Shown here piece after piece: positions 15,482-22,388 of a stretch of 23,118 nt of DNA. Within the stretch, counting starts at the first letter, position 1. Each line of letters opens with the position of its first letter. The stretch is taken from positions 1 to 23,118 of IMG/VR virus record IMGVR_UViG_3300040801_003220; one strand, 5' to 3'. Both the position numbers and the translations under genes were made by a program. Under the pieces are notes generated by a model that was not told where the DNA came from, did no database searches, and was given only the letters and a program-made list of their open reading frames with translations. The stretch comes from a virus.

Positions 15482-15514
15482 CTCTAGGGGATCGTCGTCC
15501 CTTTTACCAAAGAC

Positions 15515-15545
15515 AAAGCCCCTCCTTGTGAGGGGCTTTTTAATT
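15515..15545 (+). terminator. Terminator of the tmRNA gene
   Basis: AAAGCCCCTC (15515-15524), five-base loop, GAGGGGCTTT (15530-15539), then a T-rich run to 15547. A classic rho-independent terminator. The same stem arms occur again after the metalloprotease gene. Confidence 0.92.
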
Positions 15546-15582
15546 TTTATGGCAACGATACCAACCAAAAGAGGAAAGACTC

Positions 15583-15744
15583 ATGGCAGATATTTACATT
15601 CGTATTTCCGATGGAGATGGTGAAACCATAAGTGCAATGAATATCTGGGCAGATGGTTCTGACTATGAATACGCTCGTGAGATCTCTGACTGGATTGAAG
15701 AGTACGAAGGTTTCTCTTGGATTGACGAAGAGGACATCCCGTGA
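15583..15744 (+). CDS. Small acidic protein, 53 aa
   Basis: The ATG at 15583 has GAGGAAAG upstream. The protein is very acidic, with a strand-like start (DIYIRISDGDGE) and a helix (DYEYAREISDWIEEY). No motif I know. It ends with GTGA, overlapping the GTG start of a membrane-protein gene. It lies directly downstream of the tmRNA terminator. Confidence 0.65.
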   Translation: MADIYIRISDGDGETISAMNIWADGSDYEYAREISDWIEEYEGFSWIDEEDIP

Positions 15745-16043
15745 TTACTACAGGCATCACTATTTTCTTAGCTTTTTGGTTACTGTGGATTAAGCTGGAT
15801 ATCAACACTCGACTTAAGCTACTTGCCTACCCGTTCCTTTTGGATCTGGTTGTTACTGTAGCTGTGTGGTTTCTCTACGGAGGAACTGGAGACGGCATCA
15901 TGGCAGCTACTATGGCTGCTGTGGTAATGTCAGTAAACATTACTGTAGCTCGTAAATTGTTTGGGTATATCCAAGAAGATGACAACGGTGTTGTCATGTA
16001 CCACAAAGGTATGCTCGATCAATCTGGTAAGATTAAAGTTTAG
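15741..16043 (+). CDS. Multi-span membrane protein, 100 aa
   Basis: A GTG start at 15741 overlaps the previous TGA and has GAGGA about eight bases upstream. Three hydrophobic stretches (about residues 3-17, 28-47 and 53-70) mark membrane helices with short loops; the last 30 residues are soluble and basic. The size and layout are compatible with a holin, but it lacks supporting neighbours such as an endolysin, so this is only a possibility. The stop TAG begins the terminator hairpin. Confidence 0.7.
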   Translation: MITTGITIFLAFWLLWIKLDINTRLKLLAYPFLLDLVVTVAVWFLYGGTGDGIMAATMAAVVMSVNITVARKLFGYIQEDDNGVVMYHKGMLDQSGKIKV

Positions 16044-16060
16044 CTGCTTCGCAGCTTTTG
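16042..16060 (+). terminator. Terminator of the + strand operon
   Basis: AGCTGC, loop TTC, GCAGCT, then TTTTG. The short but perfect stem overlaps the TAG stop of the membrane-protein gene and ends the + strand transcript before the convergent tail operon. Confidence 0.7.
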
Positions 16061-16064
16061 TACT

Positions 16065-16189
16065 CTCTCTGTCTTGGGTTTCATTAACCTTGGTTTTTGG
16101 TTCTGGACTTCCCCTGTCCCCCAAGGCAGAGAGACCTTTCATAAGACCTGGGGGTGGTGGTTTACTCGTCCTTCACTGCTGCCCCCAGG
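16065..16189. repeat. Two large inverted repeats between convergent operons
   Basis: CTCTCTGTCTTGGG (16065-16078) pairs with CCCAAGGCAGAGAG (16120-16133), 14 pairs with one G-T. CCTGGGGG (16147-16154) pairs with CCCCCAGG (16182-16189). Neither has a T tract on either strand. They occupy the whole gap between the + strand terminator and the end of the tail operon, and may end or protect the - strand transcript, or mark an inserted segment. Confidence 0.5.
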
Positions 16190-16192
16190 CAC

Positions 16193-16492
16193 TTATTTAT
16201 CTATCATTTCTACTAAGATAGATCTCTCCATTCTCCTGCCACCGACAGTTACGGCTGTACACACTAGCCGGAATCTCTGTCCACTTTTTACATTTCCCTC
16301 TACCAAAACCGTTGCCGCTGTTGCAGTAAGCGTTTCAGACAAAATGTTTAGACCAGTGTTTCTACTGTCTATTCGCCAGGTAGCGTCGGAAATGACATCA
16401 GCAGGCTCCGCAGCATTCAGCTGTGCAGTAAAATCAATTGTAAAATCCAGCGTTTCTTGCGGGTCCATCGTTGTTTTGAATGTGTAACTCAT
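16193..16492 (-). CDS. Fibre-tail adaptor-like protein, 99 aa
   Basis: The N-terminal part (LDFTIDFTAQL, then ISDATWRIDS) and the Thr/Ala-rich strands ending in RSILVEMIDK match the general look of small phage fibre-tail adaptor proteins with a BACON/Ig-like beta fold. There is no signal or membrane segment. It is last of three - strand genes, linked by an ATGA overlap at 16489-16492. It probably joins a fibre or spike to the tail; this rests on pattern and neighbourhood. Confidence 0.65.
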   Translation of the reverse strand: MSYTFKTTMDPQETLDFTIDFTAQLNAAEPADVISDATWRIDSRNTGLNILSETLTATAATVLVEGNVKSGQRFRLVCTAVTVGGRRMERSILVEMIDK

Positions 16493-16791
16493 GCTTTAAA
16501 CGTCCTTTCCGAGTTTTCTGTAGTAACAACAAAAATTCTAGGTTCTGCTTCCACTGCAAAATATCTTCCTCCATCGATTGCCCGTTGAAGTCCTATAGGA
16601 TCATCAACGTCAGGAATTAGAGGAGGTAATACAGCTTCGTCTACGTACACAACAAATAAAGCTCCTTGTGAATTGGCTACAGCTTCTCCTTCATGAAAGA
16701 AAGGAAAGAAATCACTGTTAGCCAAGTTTTTAGGACAAGGCAATAATCTCGAGTCCTCAGAGCTTCCTAGAACGTACGTAAAAAAGCTCAT
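16489..16791 (-). CDS. Unknown tail-operon protein, 100 aa
   Basis: The middle gene of the - strand operon, overlapping both neighbours by ATGA. Soluble and mixed, with a Pro/Asp-rich loop (LPPLIPDVDDPIG) at about residues 56-68. No recognised domain. Its strict coupling between a fibre-like and an adaptor-like gene points to a virion or assembly role. Confidence 0.7.
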   Translation of the reverse strand: MSFFTYVLGSSEDSRLLPCPKNLANSDFFPFFHEGEAVANSQGALFVVYVDEAVLPPLIPDVDDPIGLQRAIDGGRYFAVEAEPRIFVVTTENSERTFKA

Positions 16792-18050
16792 GGCGTAGCT
16801 TGTCTTACATTAGCAGTCAGGTATTTCACTGCATCAACAACACCAGTAGTGACTTTTAGCATAAAACCATCACCCGGAGCCAATGTAGTAACGGTGCCTG
16901 TTCGTTTCCAACTGATAGGCTCGTCTGTTTCGATGTCACTAAAACCTGTAAGGTCTGTTGCGTAGGACGCAACACTTTCACCAGGAACAAACCCACTAGC
17001 TGCAAATGTCCAACCTGTGGTCGTGTGCCTAATCAGTTCCATGTCGAAGCCAGCGTCAGCTGCACCTCCCAAACCTGTGACATCTAGCATGTCGATAACG
17101 GTAGTGCCATTAGCAAAGTTATCTGCTTTCACTAGACCGTAGTTAAAAGTAGCAGAAGATGAAGCACCATTGCTTGTCAGGGTATAAGTAACTGTACCTA
17201 CCCAACGCTTGGTGGTTTCCATGTAATCATTGGCCACACGGCCTCCAGGAGCTCCGCTGTACAGCTGTTCGCTGTCAGCAGGGGTAAGGGTGCCTGTATC
17301 ATCGATAGACGTTCCAGAGACCGTCAGCGTGATCTCAGTGCCTACTGTGCTCCAAGCTCCCAGTACTGCAAAAGCCTTGGCACCATAAGCTACTGTAGCT
17401 GACCCAATAGTGACCGTTCCTGCTTCTACTAACGAGGCTTCTGTATCAGCAAATTCATAGAAGCCTCCAAGATAAGTGGTTCCTACAGCCGACTGGTGAT
17501 AAGAAAATGTTGAAACAATTGAAGCAGCCAGCTCCGCTGGCGTTCCGCTAATATCGCTGTAATCTAGCACCACATTGCCAGTCTTTCCGTTTACGCTGTT
17601 GACAGTTCTTTGGCGAATAGGCCAAAAATCAGTTAAGTCTTGGACTGTAGTGGTTGCTTGCTTTGACAACAAAAAGTCGCCTGCTTGAAAATCAACTCCA
17701 TCAAATGTTCCATTAACTTCAATTTTGTAGAGATCGAAAGCTCTGGTACTAAGAGGTGATGTGCTACTTTGAGGGTTCCAAGCATCAGGGAGTACTTGGA
17801 TACGCAAAGCGTCAAACTGCAAAGAGATGTTTACATCATCAAGATTAAGCGGAGCACTTAACGTAAGAGAATCAAGCTTAGCCCCATCTGCATGAAGATC
17901 TCTGCCCGCAATGGTATAACCTTGTCCATCAGGCATTTCGATACTGGCAGCACACACCAAATCTTTTGGCAAAAGATAGCGGTCAGCCCCTGTAGGAGCT
18001 TGGATTCTAGGTAGGCTTTCGTTCAAAGCCATGATTTCAAAATCAGCCAT
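16788..18050 (-). CDS. Tail fibre or minor tail protein, 420 aa
   Basis: Beta-rich, Thr/Ser/Gly-rich and poor in Cys, as in phage fibres. Around residue 151 it has VNSVNGKTGNVVLDYSDI, the VNGKTG motif common in tail-fibre and spike proteins where a trimeric shaft begins. The N-terminal 130 residues form a separate domain, perhaps the tail-attachment part; the C-terminal 250 form a repeating beta domain that likely faces the host. No chaperone domain or catalytic residues are seen. It is first in the operon; the start is preceded by a weak GGAA site, and its promoter must lie in the 65-base divergent gap 18051-18115. Confidence 0.78.
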   Translation of the reverse strand: MADFEIMALNESLPRIQAPTGADRYLLPKDLVCAASIEMPDGQGYTIAGRDLHADGAKLDSLTLSAPLNLDDVNISLQFDALRIQVLPDAWNPQSSTSPLSTRAFDLYKIEVNGTFDGVDFQAGDFLLSKQATTTVQDLTDFWPIRQRTVNSVNGKTGNVVLDYSDISGTPAELAASIVSTFSYHQSAVGTTYLGGFYEFADTEASLVEAGTVTIGSATVAYGAKAFAVLGAWSTVGTEITLTVSGTSIDDTGTLTPADSEQLYSGAPGGRVANDYMETTKRWVGTVTYTLTSNGASSSATFNYGLVKADNFANGTTVIDMLDVTGLGGAADAGFDMELIRHTTTGWTFAASGFVPGESVASYATDLTGFSDIETDEPISWKRTGTVTTLAPGDGFMLKVTTGVVDAVKYLTANVRQATP

Positions 18051-18115
18051 TATTCATTCCGAAGGTACAGTCCTGAAGAATCATATCATTAACCAAACAC
18101 TGGTAGGAGAAGTAT

Positions 18116-18685
18116 ATGCCCCGCGTACAAGTATGGAGAGAAGAAACAGATTGTGTTCGATACAGTCTCAAGCTTACTGATCTAGAGCTTGATAAGCTTA
18201 TGTCCGGTAAGCTTAACTATCAACAAACTCAAGACCTACTTTACGAAGTAATGGATAGAGAAGATTGGCCTGAGTGTGATAAATCAATTCCAGGAGACAT
18301 GCCAGGACACTGGTTTGAGTTTAATGTAGAAGATGATTATGAACCAATTTTACTTCCTAAACCTCCTGAAGAAGACAAACATGTGGATGTAATTGGGGCT
18401 CTATCTAAGTTTTTAGAAGACCCTTTGATTCCTCCTAGTACTTGTTTTTATATCCGTAGCATTGTCCAATTTTTGGAAAACTATAAGCCCATGAAAACAT
18501 ATGAAATCACTTTTACCCGTCAGCTTCCTCAAAGCACAACTGTTACAGTTGCCGCCCCTACCATAGAACAAGCAAAAAATGAGGCTTGGGATAAAGTTTT
18601 TGATTTTCCTGATGACTTTCAGTGGGAAGATCACGAAGCAGACAATTTTGAATTAACTTCCTGGGAAGAAAGCTATGATGAATGA
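18116..18685 (+). CDS. Acidic unknown protein, 189 aa
   Basis: The ATG has TAGGAGAAG upstream. It is the first + strand gene after the divergent gap. It is strongly acidic with several Pro-rich linkers (PKPPEE). The last 65 residues (from about residue 126, KTYEITFTRQLPQSTTVTV and then a helix with EQAKNEAW) resemble the short beta-beta-alpha units of DpnD/PcfM-like phage proteins; this likeness is weak. No catalytic site is visible. Function unknown. Confidence 0.75.
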   Translation: MPRVQVWREETDCVRYSLKLTDLELDKLMSGKLNYQQTQDLLYEVMDREDWPECDKSIPGDMPGHWFEFNVEDDYEPILLPKPPEEDKHVDVIGALSKFLEDPLIPPSTCFYIRSIVQFLENYKPMKTYEITFTRQLPQSTTVTVAAPTIEQAKNEAWDKVFDFPDDFQWEDHEADNFELTSWEESYDE

Positions 18686-18830
18686 CATAATGTACCCTAC
18701 GCTAGAAGAGGTTCTTAAACAGATTAAGAACCTTTGCAATAGCAACCGCCCTACTCAGGAAATTCTCGATGATTTGAGAGAAATTGAGTTGGAAGTTTTT
18801 GATCGTATTGATCTCTTGGAGAATGACTAA
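18675..18830 (+). CDS. Small helical protein, 51 aa
   Basis: It overlaps the previous gene by eleven bases; the start may be ATG 18675 or the adjacent ATG 18678. GGGAAGAA lies upstream. Helical with heptad-like Leu/Ile spacing (LEEVLKQIKNL, then LDDLREIELEVFDRIDLLE), a probable coiled coil. It ends LLEND-stop with a TAATG junction into the next gene, resembling the ENNDE ends of the gene train at the right edge. Confidence 0.6.
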   Translation: MMNDIMYPTLEEVLKQIKNLCNSNRPTQEILDDLREIELEVFDRIDLLEND

Positions 18831-19045
18831 TGAGCGAATCAAAACCTATCACTGTTACAGGTGAATTGGTGTATGTCGTGGATACTGGTTATTGGGTACT
18901 TGATGATGATGTCCAAGGAACTCCTATTGCTTGGACTGAAGATCCTGAAACGGCACCACTTGGAATGCAAGTCACTGTTACTCTTCAACCAGAGCGCAGA
19001 GATGACGGTTTTTTTAATGTAATACACGTACAGGTAGTGCAATGA
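18830..19045 (+). CDS. Small beta-rich protein, 71 aa
   Basis: It starts at a TAATG junction with TTGGAGAA upstream. Almost wholly strand-like (ITVTGELVYVVD, MQVTVTLQPERR, NVIHVQVVQ), compatible with a small OB-like or beta-barrel fold. No motif. It overlaps the metalloprotease start by ATGA, so the two are likely made together; it could be an inhibitor or partner of the protease, but that is a guess from position. Confidence 0.7.
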   Translation: MSESKPITVTGELVYVVDTGYWVLDDDVQGTPIAWTEDPETAPLGMQVTVTLQPERRDDGFFNVIHVQVVQ

Positions 19046-20619
19046 AAGGTGACATTATTGTTGGATTTTTTGGTCGGAGGCTTGACCAAAAGAGTTGTGA
19101 CGCTTACGCACGGCAAGCACAAAACTGGTGGAACCAGGTTTCTCAGGGTTACCTGAACATGACTGCTATTGGTGTAGCCATGGATGAAGATTTTCACGAT
19201 CTTCCAGTACCTGCTCCATATTTTGGATTAAATGGTATGCGAGAAATGTGGAGTCGTCTTGATTACGATTTCACTCCTGATTACTGGCACATGCTTGGTG
19301 GTTATTTTCCAGGCCAATGTGGCCAAGCTTTGCTTAGAGGCAGAGTTGGTAGAACCAACACTGATATGGGTTGTGGTGTTGATACCATGCTTCACGAAAA
19401 AGGTCATAACTTCGGGCTGGGTCATGGGAACATTTGGTATCCAAAGACTGAAACAACCAAAGAATATGCTGACAAGAATGTAATTATGGGCTCAGGCAAA
19501 CGTGTTTGGTCTTTGAATGCTGCCCAAGCTTATTACCTTGGGTGGTACGATCCTCTTGAAGTAAACATGATTAAGGCAACTACCCGTTTTAACTGTGTAC
19601 CTTGGGATCTGCCTGCACGTAACCGTTTTAATGATGAGCATGCATTTAACATTATTGGTGGTACTCAAATTCCTGGAGTACAAGGACGTGTTTTCATTTG
19701 TAATAATATGACAAAAGGCTACCCTTACAAATTAGAAAACCAAGGTGTCTTTATTGTCAGTGCTTACGGCTCATCTAATCGGGTTGACGGTATGTTGACT
19801 GAAGGCGAGTCTTTCAAGATTACTAACGGTCCTGAAATTTTTGTCCATTCAATTGATGAAAATGATGTAGCCGATGTTGCTGTTGTTTGGAATGATGATC
19901 CAATGCCTGATCGGGAAATTCCTGTAAAAGATTTGAGGGCATTTCCTACAGATGATTTGAAATTTGTTGAGCCAAAGCATTCTGGTGCCTATTACAACCC
20001 CAACATGGTTGGACAAGGTTTTGATCTCTATTGCGGCAATAATAAAACTATCCTTTATTGGTACACTTTTGAACAGTTCAAAGATTGGCCTCGAGTAGAA
20101 ACTCGACCTGTTTGGTTTATAGCCGACGTAACCAATGGTATTGGCGAACTCCGTTCTTATAACGGCGACCCAAGAAACCCCACAATTGAGGGATTGGTTC
20201 GTGTTGGAATGGAAAATGGCAATCTTGTTGTGGATTATGACACCCAGGACTGGGGTCGAGGCCACATGAATTGTCAACGTATTGCTAAGCTTGCTTCACC
20301 TAAAGATGGTATTTACTACGATCCAAAAAAAGATGGTAAAGGTTGTACTCTTCGATTTGATTTTGAAAACAATCGTATGTATGGGTGGTGGTATCGTTAC
20401 GAAAATAACAATATCCCTGTCTGGTATTATCTTGACGGAAAAAAAGATCTTACAGGTGTTTACCCACTGACTGTTTACAAAGCAAAAGGAACTTTTAACA
20501 AGTTCAACTATGGTGAAGAGTTCCTTTTAGATGAGACAAGAGATGTTTTTTTCAATCCTTTGACTAACGAGCTTAAAGGCTTTGGCGAAACACTTAACCT
20601 GGTCAAACTAGGCACCTAA
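19042..20619 (+). CDS. Metzincin-type zinc metalloprotease with C-terminal aromatic repeats
   Basis: 525 residues. HEKGHNFGLGH at 118-128 is the full HExxHxxGxxH zinc motif with the catalytic Glu119, and VIMGSG with M149 can be the Met-turn, so the active-site set looks complete. The N-terminus has no signal peptide. Residues 314-361 (SGAYYNP...GQGF...RPVWF) and 422-466 (DGIYYDP...GKGC...IPVWYY) are two copies of a Gly/Trp/Tyr repeat seen in secreted proteobacterial proteins; it may bind surfaces or sugars. Possible roles are tail-borne host-surface proteolysis or action on host proteins after infection. It overlaps the upstream beta-rich gene by ATGA and ends at a terminator. Confidence 0.85.
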   Translation: MKGDIIVGFFGRRLDQKSCDAYARQAQNWWNQVSQGYLNMTAIGVAMDEDFHDLPVPAPYFGLNGMREMWSRLDYDFTPDYWHMLGGYFPGQCGQALLRGRVGRTNTDMGCGVDTMLHEKGHNFGLGHGNIWYPKTETTKEYADKNVIMGSGKRVWSLNAAQAYYLGWYDPLEVNMIKATTRFNCVPWDLPARNRFNDEHAFNIIGGTQIPGVQGRVFICNNMTKGYPYKLENQGVFIVSAYGSSNRVDGMLTEGESFKITNGPEIFVHSIDENDVADVAVVWNDDPMPDREIPVKDLRAFPTDDLKFVEPKHSGAYYNPNMVGQGFDLYCGNNKTILYWYTFEQFKDWPRVETRPVWFIADVTNGIGELRSYNGDPRNPTIEGLVRVGMENGNLVVDYDTQDWGRGHMNCQRIAKLASPKDGIYYDPKKDGKGCTLRFDFENNRMYGWWYRYENNNIPVWYYLDGKKDLTGVYPLTVYKAKGTFNKFNYGEEFLLDETRDVFFNPLTNELKGFGETLNLVKLGT

Positions 20620-20624
20620 AGAAA

Positions 20625-20648
20625 AAGCCCCTCGCAAGAGGGGCTCTT
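20625..20648. terminator. Bidirectional terminator after the metalloprotease
   Basis: AGCCCCTC (20626-20633), GCAA tetraloop, GAGGGGCT (20638-20645), then CTT on the + strand. On the - strand the stem is followed by TTTTTCTTT, so it would end leftward transcription even better. The arms match those of the tmRNA terminator. Confidence 0.75.
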
Positions 20649-20787
20649 CCTAGATACCTGATCACCTCCTATGTTTTGGGTTGCTCGAGCATGGAAGGAT
20701 CGCTTTTCAAACTACCTTTGATTATTATGGTCCTGCCTTCGGGCAGCAACGGAAATTTTCCCCATACTAAAAAAGGTATTCCCTTTC
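20646..20787. other. Noncoding gap with an anti-Shine-Dalgarno-like string
   Basis: No credible gene. GATCACCTCCT at 20660-20670 equals the 3' end of bacterial 16S rRNA. A CTGCC-TTCG-GGCAG hairpin lies around 20734-20747. An AAAAAAGGT upstream of 20788 is the only ribosome site for the next gene. No clear sigma-70 promoter is seen. Confidence 0.4.
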
Positions 20788-20997
20788 ATGTCTACTAAAA
20801 AAACTTGCGCTGGTTGCCAGCGTTCTCTTCCTATTGAGAAATTTCCTCGAGGACGTAAAAAATGTCCTCAATGTAGAACATCTTCTCTTTTTCAATTGAA
20901 GATGGAAAAGAAGCGAAATCGAGAATTCCTAAAATTAATGATGAGCTGGGAACGTGTCCCTGACTCTTATTTTCATCCATGGAAATATGACTCATGA
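20788..20997 (+). CDS. Small zinc-finger protein, 69 aa
   Basis: CAGC at residues 8-11 and CPQC at 26-29 form a four-cysteine zinc site with an 'LPIEKFPRG' spacer, like the zinc end of phage endonuclease VII/HNH-type proteins but without the nuclease part. The rest is a basic helix with an aromatic tail. Probably nucleic-acid binding. The ribosome site is weak (AAGG about 11 bases upstream). It overlaps the HAD gene by ATGA. Confidence 0.7.
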   Translation: MSTKKTCAGCQRSLPIEKFPRGRKKCPQCRTSSLFQLKMEKKRNREFLKLMMSWERVPDSYFHPWKYDS

Positions 20998-21509
20998 AAT
21001 TTAACGATCTTTTTATTTTTGACATTGACGGCACTATCGCTGACAACCGTCACCGACTCCACTACATTTTGAGAGAACCCAAGGATAAAGATTGGGATTC
21101 TTATGATGCAGAATGGGCCAATGACACTCCTCTGGTCGGTATGATCGATCTGGTACGTTGTCTACAGAATTATGGAGCCAATGTGATGTTTCTCACAGGG
21201 CGTAACGTAAGAACGCGCTCAGACACTCTCAAATGGCTTTACAGCCATGGTGTAGGTCATCTTCATCCTGAACTTCTCGTTATGCGAGGACTTAAGGATT
21301 ACCGAGATGCTGGCACTATGAAAGTTGAATACTTGGCTAAACGTGGAATTTTTCCAGAGCATGTTCACACAATTTTCGATGACAACAATCATGTAGTCCG
21401 AGCTCTTCGTGATGCTGGATACCATGTTTGCCATGTTGCAGATGACTATACAACTGCAGTACACGAAGGTGGTCCAGGACAATTTGATGAAGAGAACGAC
21501 GATGAGTAA
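20994..21509 (+). CDS. HAD phosphatase, PNKP/nucleotidase-like
   Basis: 171 residues. FIFDIDGTIAD (D10, D12) is HAD motif I; FLTGR (T68) motif II; K110 motif III; and IFDDNN (D129-D130) motif IV. The sequence DNRHRLHYI after motif I resembles the 3'-phosphatase domain of T4 polynucleotide kinase. There is no kinase domain here. It may repair 3'-phosphate RNA or DNA ends, or dephosphorylate nucleotides. Its last codons (ENDDE) overlap the next gene through ATGAGTAA. Confidence 0.87.
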   Translation: MKFNDLFIFDIDGTIADNRHRLHYILREPKDKDWDSYDAEWANDTPLVGMIDLVRCLQNYGANVMFLTGRNVRTRSDTLKWLYSHGVGHLHPELLVMRGLKDYRDAGTMKVEYLAKRGIFPEHVHTIFDDNNHVVRALRDAGYHVCHVADDYTTAVHEGGPGQFDEENDDE

Positions 21510-21951
21510 CACATATAAATCAATTATGGAGGCTCAAATGCTTTCTTCTTCAGAAGAAGAAATAGAACGTTTAGAAGCCCGTGTGGCTGAAGAAAAGTCT
21601 GCCAATCAGGAGGCTGGGGAGATTATAGGTTCCTTAAATGCCCGTGTGGCTGAGTTGGAGGCTGAGCGCGATGACTACCGAAAACGCTGGGAGGATACTA
21701 GCTGCACCCGTCACCACGCAATGGAAACAGCAATCAAACTCTATGAAGCCAAGCGCACCCGTGTGGCTCAGTTGGAGAAAGCAATGATTGCGTATCTGTC
21801 AACAGAAGGATGCTCTTGCTGCCAAGATGTAGAGGGTCACCGTGCTGCACTTGACCAAATAGCCAAGGTTTTTGGCTGGCCCCAATTTGACGATGGCTCT
21901 GGGATTGACTGGTATTCGCGGCGAGATGAACTGGAGAACAACGATGAGTGA
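21502..21951 (+). CDS. Coiled-coil protein with cysteine cluster, 149 aa
   Basis: The start at ATG 21502 is set by the ATGAGTAA overlap and GAGAAC upstream; longer in-frame starts lie inside the HAD gene. Residues 14-95 are heptad-rich with three R-V-A-E/Q units. Then comes a CSCC cluster and an FGWPQFDDGSGIDWY-like ending, a C-terminal pattern I have met in phage unknowns. It ends ENNDE. First of the right-edge train. Function unknown; coiled coil suggests self-assembly or partner binding. Confidence 0.72.
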   Translation: MSNTYKSIMEAQMLSSSEEEIERLEARVAEEKSANQEAGEIIGSLNARVAELEAERDDYRKRWEDTSCTRHHAMETAIKLYEAKRTRVAQLEKAMIAYLSTEGCSCCQDVEGHRAALDQIAKVFGWPQFDDGSGIDWYSRRDELENNDE

Positions 21952-22045
21952 CATACAAGCCTTTATGATTTTTACCGGGGTGATAGTTGTGTTTTTTCTG
22001 GCGTTTCTGCTCTTGCTTTTAAAACTGGGGAACAACGATGAGTAA
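21944..22045 (+). CDS. Tiny single-span membrane protein, 33 aa
   Basis: It starts in the ATGAGTGA overlap (21944-21951) with CTGGAGAAC upstream and ends GNNDE. Residues 7-27 are a clean hydrophobic helix (MIFTGVIVVFF through LLLL) with a Lys after it. It shares both junctions with its neighbours, so although tiny it is probably translated. Function unknown. Confidence 0.6.
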   Translation: MSDIQAFMIFTGVIVVFFLAFLLLLLKLGNNDE

Positions 22046-22388
22046 AATAATTGAGAGCCTTCGCTCTAAAGGCTTTAACGCCGATGAAGTTGTTGAGGCT
22101 ATTGAATCTTTAGAGGCCCGTGTAGCTGAGTTGAAAGCGGAGTTGTTAGAACAATGCCGGGTAAACGGTGCAGGAAGTGAACGTGAAGCTAAGCTAATGA
22201 CCCGTGTGGCTCAGTTGGAAAACCCCGAGCCGTGCGTGTGGGTTCGTGATGAAGACATGCACGGTACGAAATATTGGAACCAAAGTTGTGGAGACTACCC
22301 TTTCGTGTTTGCAAATGGTGGCCCAGCACAAAACAAATTCCAATTCTGTCCTAACTGCGGCAGGCCGCTAGAGGTGAGCGATGAGTGA
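22038..22388 (+). CDS. Coiled coil plus zinc ribbon, 116 aa
   Basis: It starts at ATGAGTAA with CTGGGGAAC upstream. Residues 1-62 are helical, with two R-V-A-E/Q-L units. Cysteines follow at PEPC, QSCGDY and FCPNCGRPLE, a zinc-ribbon layout common in phage unknowns. A binding or adaptor protein is likely. It ends VSDE through an ATGAGTGA junction. Confidence 0.72.
   Translation: MSKIIESLRSKGFNADEVVEAIESLEARVAELKAELLEQCRVNGAGSEREAKLMTRVAQLENPEPCVWVRDEDMHGTKYWNQSCGDYPFVFANGGPAQNKFQFCPNCGRPLEVSDE

Larger units (their letters stand above)
15196..15512 (+). ncRNA. ssrA: Circularly permuted tmRNA (transfer-messenger RNA)
   Basis: The acceptor piece comes first: T arm GCGGG-UUCGAUU-CCCGC (15246-15262), acceptor strand CACCUCC (15263-15269), discriminator A, and encoded CCA (15271-15273). 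After a 76-base intervening segment the coding piece starts GGGGGUG (15350-15356), which pairs with CACCUCC over seven pairs with G3-U70, the alanine-tRNA identity mark. The UUCGA of the D-like loop follows. P2 joins GACUGU (15213-15218) to ACAGUC (15390-15395). Pseudoknot 1 is CGAGG/CCUCG (15396-15410) with UGGU pairing to GCCA (15418-15421). The tag frame follows AAUAGUC. UUGG (15202-15205) can pair CCAA (15507-15510), closing the split ends. Its role is to rescue stalled ribosomes and tag the nascent protein. The exact mature ends are estimated. Confidence 0.95.

Noticed and set aside
20671-20721. A 16-residue frame after the GATCACCTCCT string
   Set aside because: The sequence upstream is the complement of a ribosome site, and the peptide has no features.
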